A stretch of 7,454 bases of DNA from Alphaproteobacteria bacterium (lineage in GTDB: Bacteria > Pseudomonadota > Alphaproteobacteria > Sphingomonadales > Sphingomonadaceae), in NCBI GenBank assembly GCA_020249025.1, contig JADCGM010000040.1, positions 1-7,454 on the forward strand. The letters run 5' to 3'. Within the stretch, counting starts at the first letter, position 1. Each line of letters opens with the position of its first letter. Both the position numbers and the translations under genes were made by a program. Below the pieces are notes generated by a model. That model had not been told where the DNA came from. It saw nothing but the letters and a program-made list of their open reading frames with translations, and searched no databases. Shown in pieces: positions 5,798 through 7,454 of this stretch.

Positions 5798-5861
5798 TCT
5801 TGCGGCCACCGCCGTGACGCCCAAGTAACAATATCACCTGAAACTCTGGGAGGGGTTCCAT
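5798..5861 (+). promoter_or_regulatory. Short leader before the aminopeptidase gene
   Basis: These 64 bases are A/T-richer than the surroundings at about 5823-5844, which suggests a promoter or leader, but I find no acceptable pair of hexamers. TTGCGG (5800-5805) could be a -35, yet nothing suitable follows at 17 bases. There is no hairpin with a T-run, so read-through from the upstream genes is possible. GGGAGGGG (5848-5855), 6 bases before ATG 5862, is a strong ribosome binding site. Confidence 0.4.
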
Positions 5862-7454
5862 ATGATTTCGCACGTCCGTTTCCTTCTGTCTGCGGCGCTG
5901 GTCGCGTCCGCCGCCCCGGCGGTCGCCGCCGGCGGCACGCCCGAGCGCCCGATCCTGACGACGACCGAAGCCGCCAACAGCGCTCAGCGTCCGATCGCCT
6001 TTGCCACCGCGCGGCCGACGTCAGGCGTGCTGGTGTTCGCGGTCCGCTCGAAAGCCGATATCGACGCCATCGCGATTCCGGGCGTCGCTGCTGCGGCGGC
6101 GACGGCCAAGTTCGAGGGCAAGGCCGGCAAGACGCTGTCGCTGCGCGGCCTCGGCGGCTACGACCGCATCGTGCTGGCGGGCGCGGGCGACAAGCCGCTG
6201 TCGGCGTCAGACCTCGCCGACATGGGCGGGACGGTCGCGCAGGAGGTGAAGGGCGACGCCGCGCCGGTCGCGATCGATCTCGGCGCACTGGGCAATGTCG
6301 ATGCCGCGCAGGTCGCGCTCGGCGCCAGCCTCGGCGGCTATCGCTTCGACCGCTACAAGACCGTGGGCAAGACCACCCCGCCGTCGCAGCCGATCACCAT
6401 CGTGACCGCGGCCGCCGATGCGGCGCGCGCCACGTGGACCGGCGATCTCCAGTATCTCGCGCAGGCCGTGACCTTCGCGCGCGACCTGCAGACCGAGCCG
6501 GCGAACACGCTCTATCCGGAAGAGTTCGTCGCCCGCGTCCAGGCGGCGTTCCGCGGCGTGCGCAACGTCCGCATCGAGGTGCTCGACGAGGCCCAGATGG
6601 GCAAGCTCGGCATGGGCACCTTCCTTGGCGTCGGGCAGGGCTCGGCGCGGCCGTCGCGGCTGCTGCTCGTCCACTACACCGGCGGCCAGGGCGCGCCGAT
6701 CGCCTTCGTCGGCAAGGGCATCACCTTCGATTCGGGCGGCACCTCGATCAAGCCGGCCGCCGGCATGTGGGAGATGAAGGCCGACATGTCGGGCGCGGCC
6801 TCGGCGGTCGCGGCAGTGTGGGCCATCGCCAAGCGCGGCGCGACGGCCAATGTCATCGGCGTGGCGGCGCTCGCCGAGAACATGCCCGACGGCAACGCCC
6901 AGCGCCCCGGCGACGTCGTCCGCACCATGACCGGCAAGACCATCGAGGTCATCAACACCGACGCCGAGGGCCGCCTCGTGCTGACCGACGCCAACGAATA
7001 TGTCGTCGACCGCTACAAGCCGGCCGCGCTCGTCAACATCGCGACGCTGACCGGTGCGGTGGTGCGCGCGCTCGACGACGAATATGCCGGCCTGTTCGCG
7101 CGGCAGGAGCCGCTGGCGGCGCAGCTGAAGGCGGCGGGCGAGGCGGTCGGCGAGCATGTCTGGCAGCTGCCGCTGCACGATAACTACTATGGCGACATGG
7201 CCTCGCAGATCGCCGACATCCGCAACAGCACCGAGGGCGGCAACCCGGGTGCGGGCTTCGGCGCGCACTTCCTCCAGTATTTCGTGCCGACCTCGACGCC
7301 GTGGGCGCATATCGACATCGCCGGCACCAACTGGACCTCGGGCGGGCTGCCGACGGCGCCGAAGGGCGCGACCGCGTTCGGCGTGCGGCTGTTCGACGCC
7401 TTCGTGCGCAACTTCAAGCCGGTCGGCCCCGACGCGAGCGGCGGGCCGAAGTGA
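5862..7454 (+). CDS. Exported M17-family leucyl aminopeptidase
   Basis: A complete 530-residue protein ending at the last triplet of the window. The N-terminus (MISHVRFLLSAALVASAAPAVAA) is a Sec signal peptide, cut after about residue 23; the next in-frame Met is at about residue 121, so the signal is not an artefact of start choice. Residues about 25-170 form the variable N-terminal domain and about 185-525 the catalytic domain. The two-metal site is intact: Lys285 and Asp290 (VGKGITFDSGG), Lys297, Asp308 (MKADMSG), and Asp367, Glu369 and Arg371 in NTDAEGRL (365-372). All sit at a constant offset of 15 from E. coli PepA numbering (K270, D275, K282, D293, D352, E354, R356). It should remove N-terminal residues such as leucine from peptides. 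Most M17 enzymes are cytosolic, so this one probably works on peptides in the periplasm or outside the cell. It lies 64 bases after the unknown exported gene and may share its transcript. Confidence 0.96.
   Translation: MISHVRFLLSAALVASAAPAVAAGGTPERPILTTTEAANSAQRPIAFATARPTSGVLVFAVRSKADIDAIAIPGVAAAAATAKFEGKAGKTLSLRGLGGYDRIVLAGAGDKPLSASDLADMGGTVAQEVKGDAAPVAIDLGALGNVDAAQVALGASLGGYRFDRYKTVGKTTPPSQPITIVTAAADAARATWTGDLQYLAQAVTFARDLQTEPANTLYPEEFVARVQAAFRGVRNVRIEVLDEAQMGKLGMGTFLGVGQGSARPSRLLLVHYTGGQGAPIAFVGKGITFDSGGTSIKPAAGMWEMKADMSGAASAVAAVWAIAKRGATANVIGVAALAENMPDGNAQRPGDVVRTMTGKTIEVINTDAEGRLVLTDANEYVVDRYKPAALVNIATLTGAVVRALDDEYAGLFARQEPLAAQLKAAGEAVGEHVWQLPLHDNYYGDMASQIADIRNSTEGGNPGAGFGAHFLQYFVPTSTPWAHIDIAGTNWTSGGLPTAPKGATAFGVRLFDAFVRNFKPVGPDASGGPK

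Noticed and set aside
5798..5825. Possible terminator after the LolA-like gene (CGGC CACC GCCG hairpin)
   Set aside because: The stem is 4 pairs and no run of T follows, so it does not look like an intrinsic terminator.
6207..7310. A 367-codon minus-strand frame inside the aminopeptidase gene
   Set aside because: It is a shadow of the strongly conserved M17 gene, with low-complexity Arg/Ala/Gly/Asp composition and no start signal.

Overview
The window is gene-dense, high-GC chromosomal DNA (roughly two thirds or more G+C by eye). It carries eight protein genes, almost no spacer, and no RNA genes, mobile elements, CRISPR arrays or long repeats. Codon use is strongly G/C at third positions, several starts are GTG with 4-base GTGA overlaps, and the proteins look like those of Sphingomonadales (Alphaproteobacteria). 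That assignment rests on recognising families and not on a marker gene, so it is a probable placement only.

Layout. Minus strand, positions 1-2003: a two-gene unit encoding an exported right-handed parallel beta-helix protein followed, after 5 bases, by an exported diheme c-type cytochrome of the SO2930 type. The cytochrome runs off the left edge at position 1. A 150-base divergent region (2004-2153) separates this unit from a plus-strand gene for a VOC/glyoxalase-fold lipoprotein (2154-2747). That gap holds a perfect 12-base palindrome and repeated TTGCCG elements. The VOC gene runs tail-to-tail into minus-strand ribD, overlapping it by 23 bases. ribD is the second gene of a unit led by a small single-pass membrane protein (3738-4094), with a GTGA stop/start overlap. 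A second 150-base divergent region (4095-4244) leads rightward into an exported SAM-methyltransferase-like protein, a GTGA-overlapping exported protein of unknown function, and then, after 64 bases, an exported M17 leucyl aminopeptidase. The aminopeptidase stop codon is the last triplet of the window.

Working together. Six of the eight products carry an export signal, a seventh is a membrane protein, and only RibD is a standard cytosolic enzyme. The beta-helix/diheme cytochrome pair is a recognised but functionally uncharacterised partnership and is the best candidate for an undescribed system here. The divergent VOC lipoprotein, with operator-like sequence between, may belong to the same regulon. 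The methyltransferase-like protein with a signal peptide is the other puzzle, because SAM is not expected in the periplasm. RibD and the aminopeptidase are recognisable enzymes with conserved active sites.
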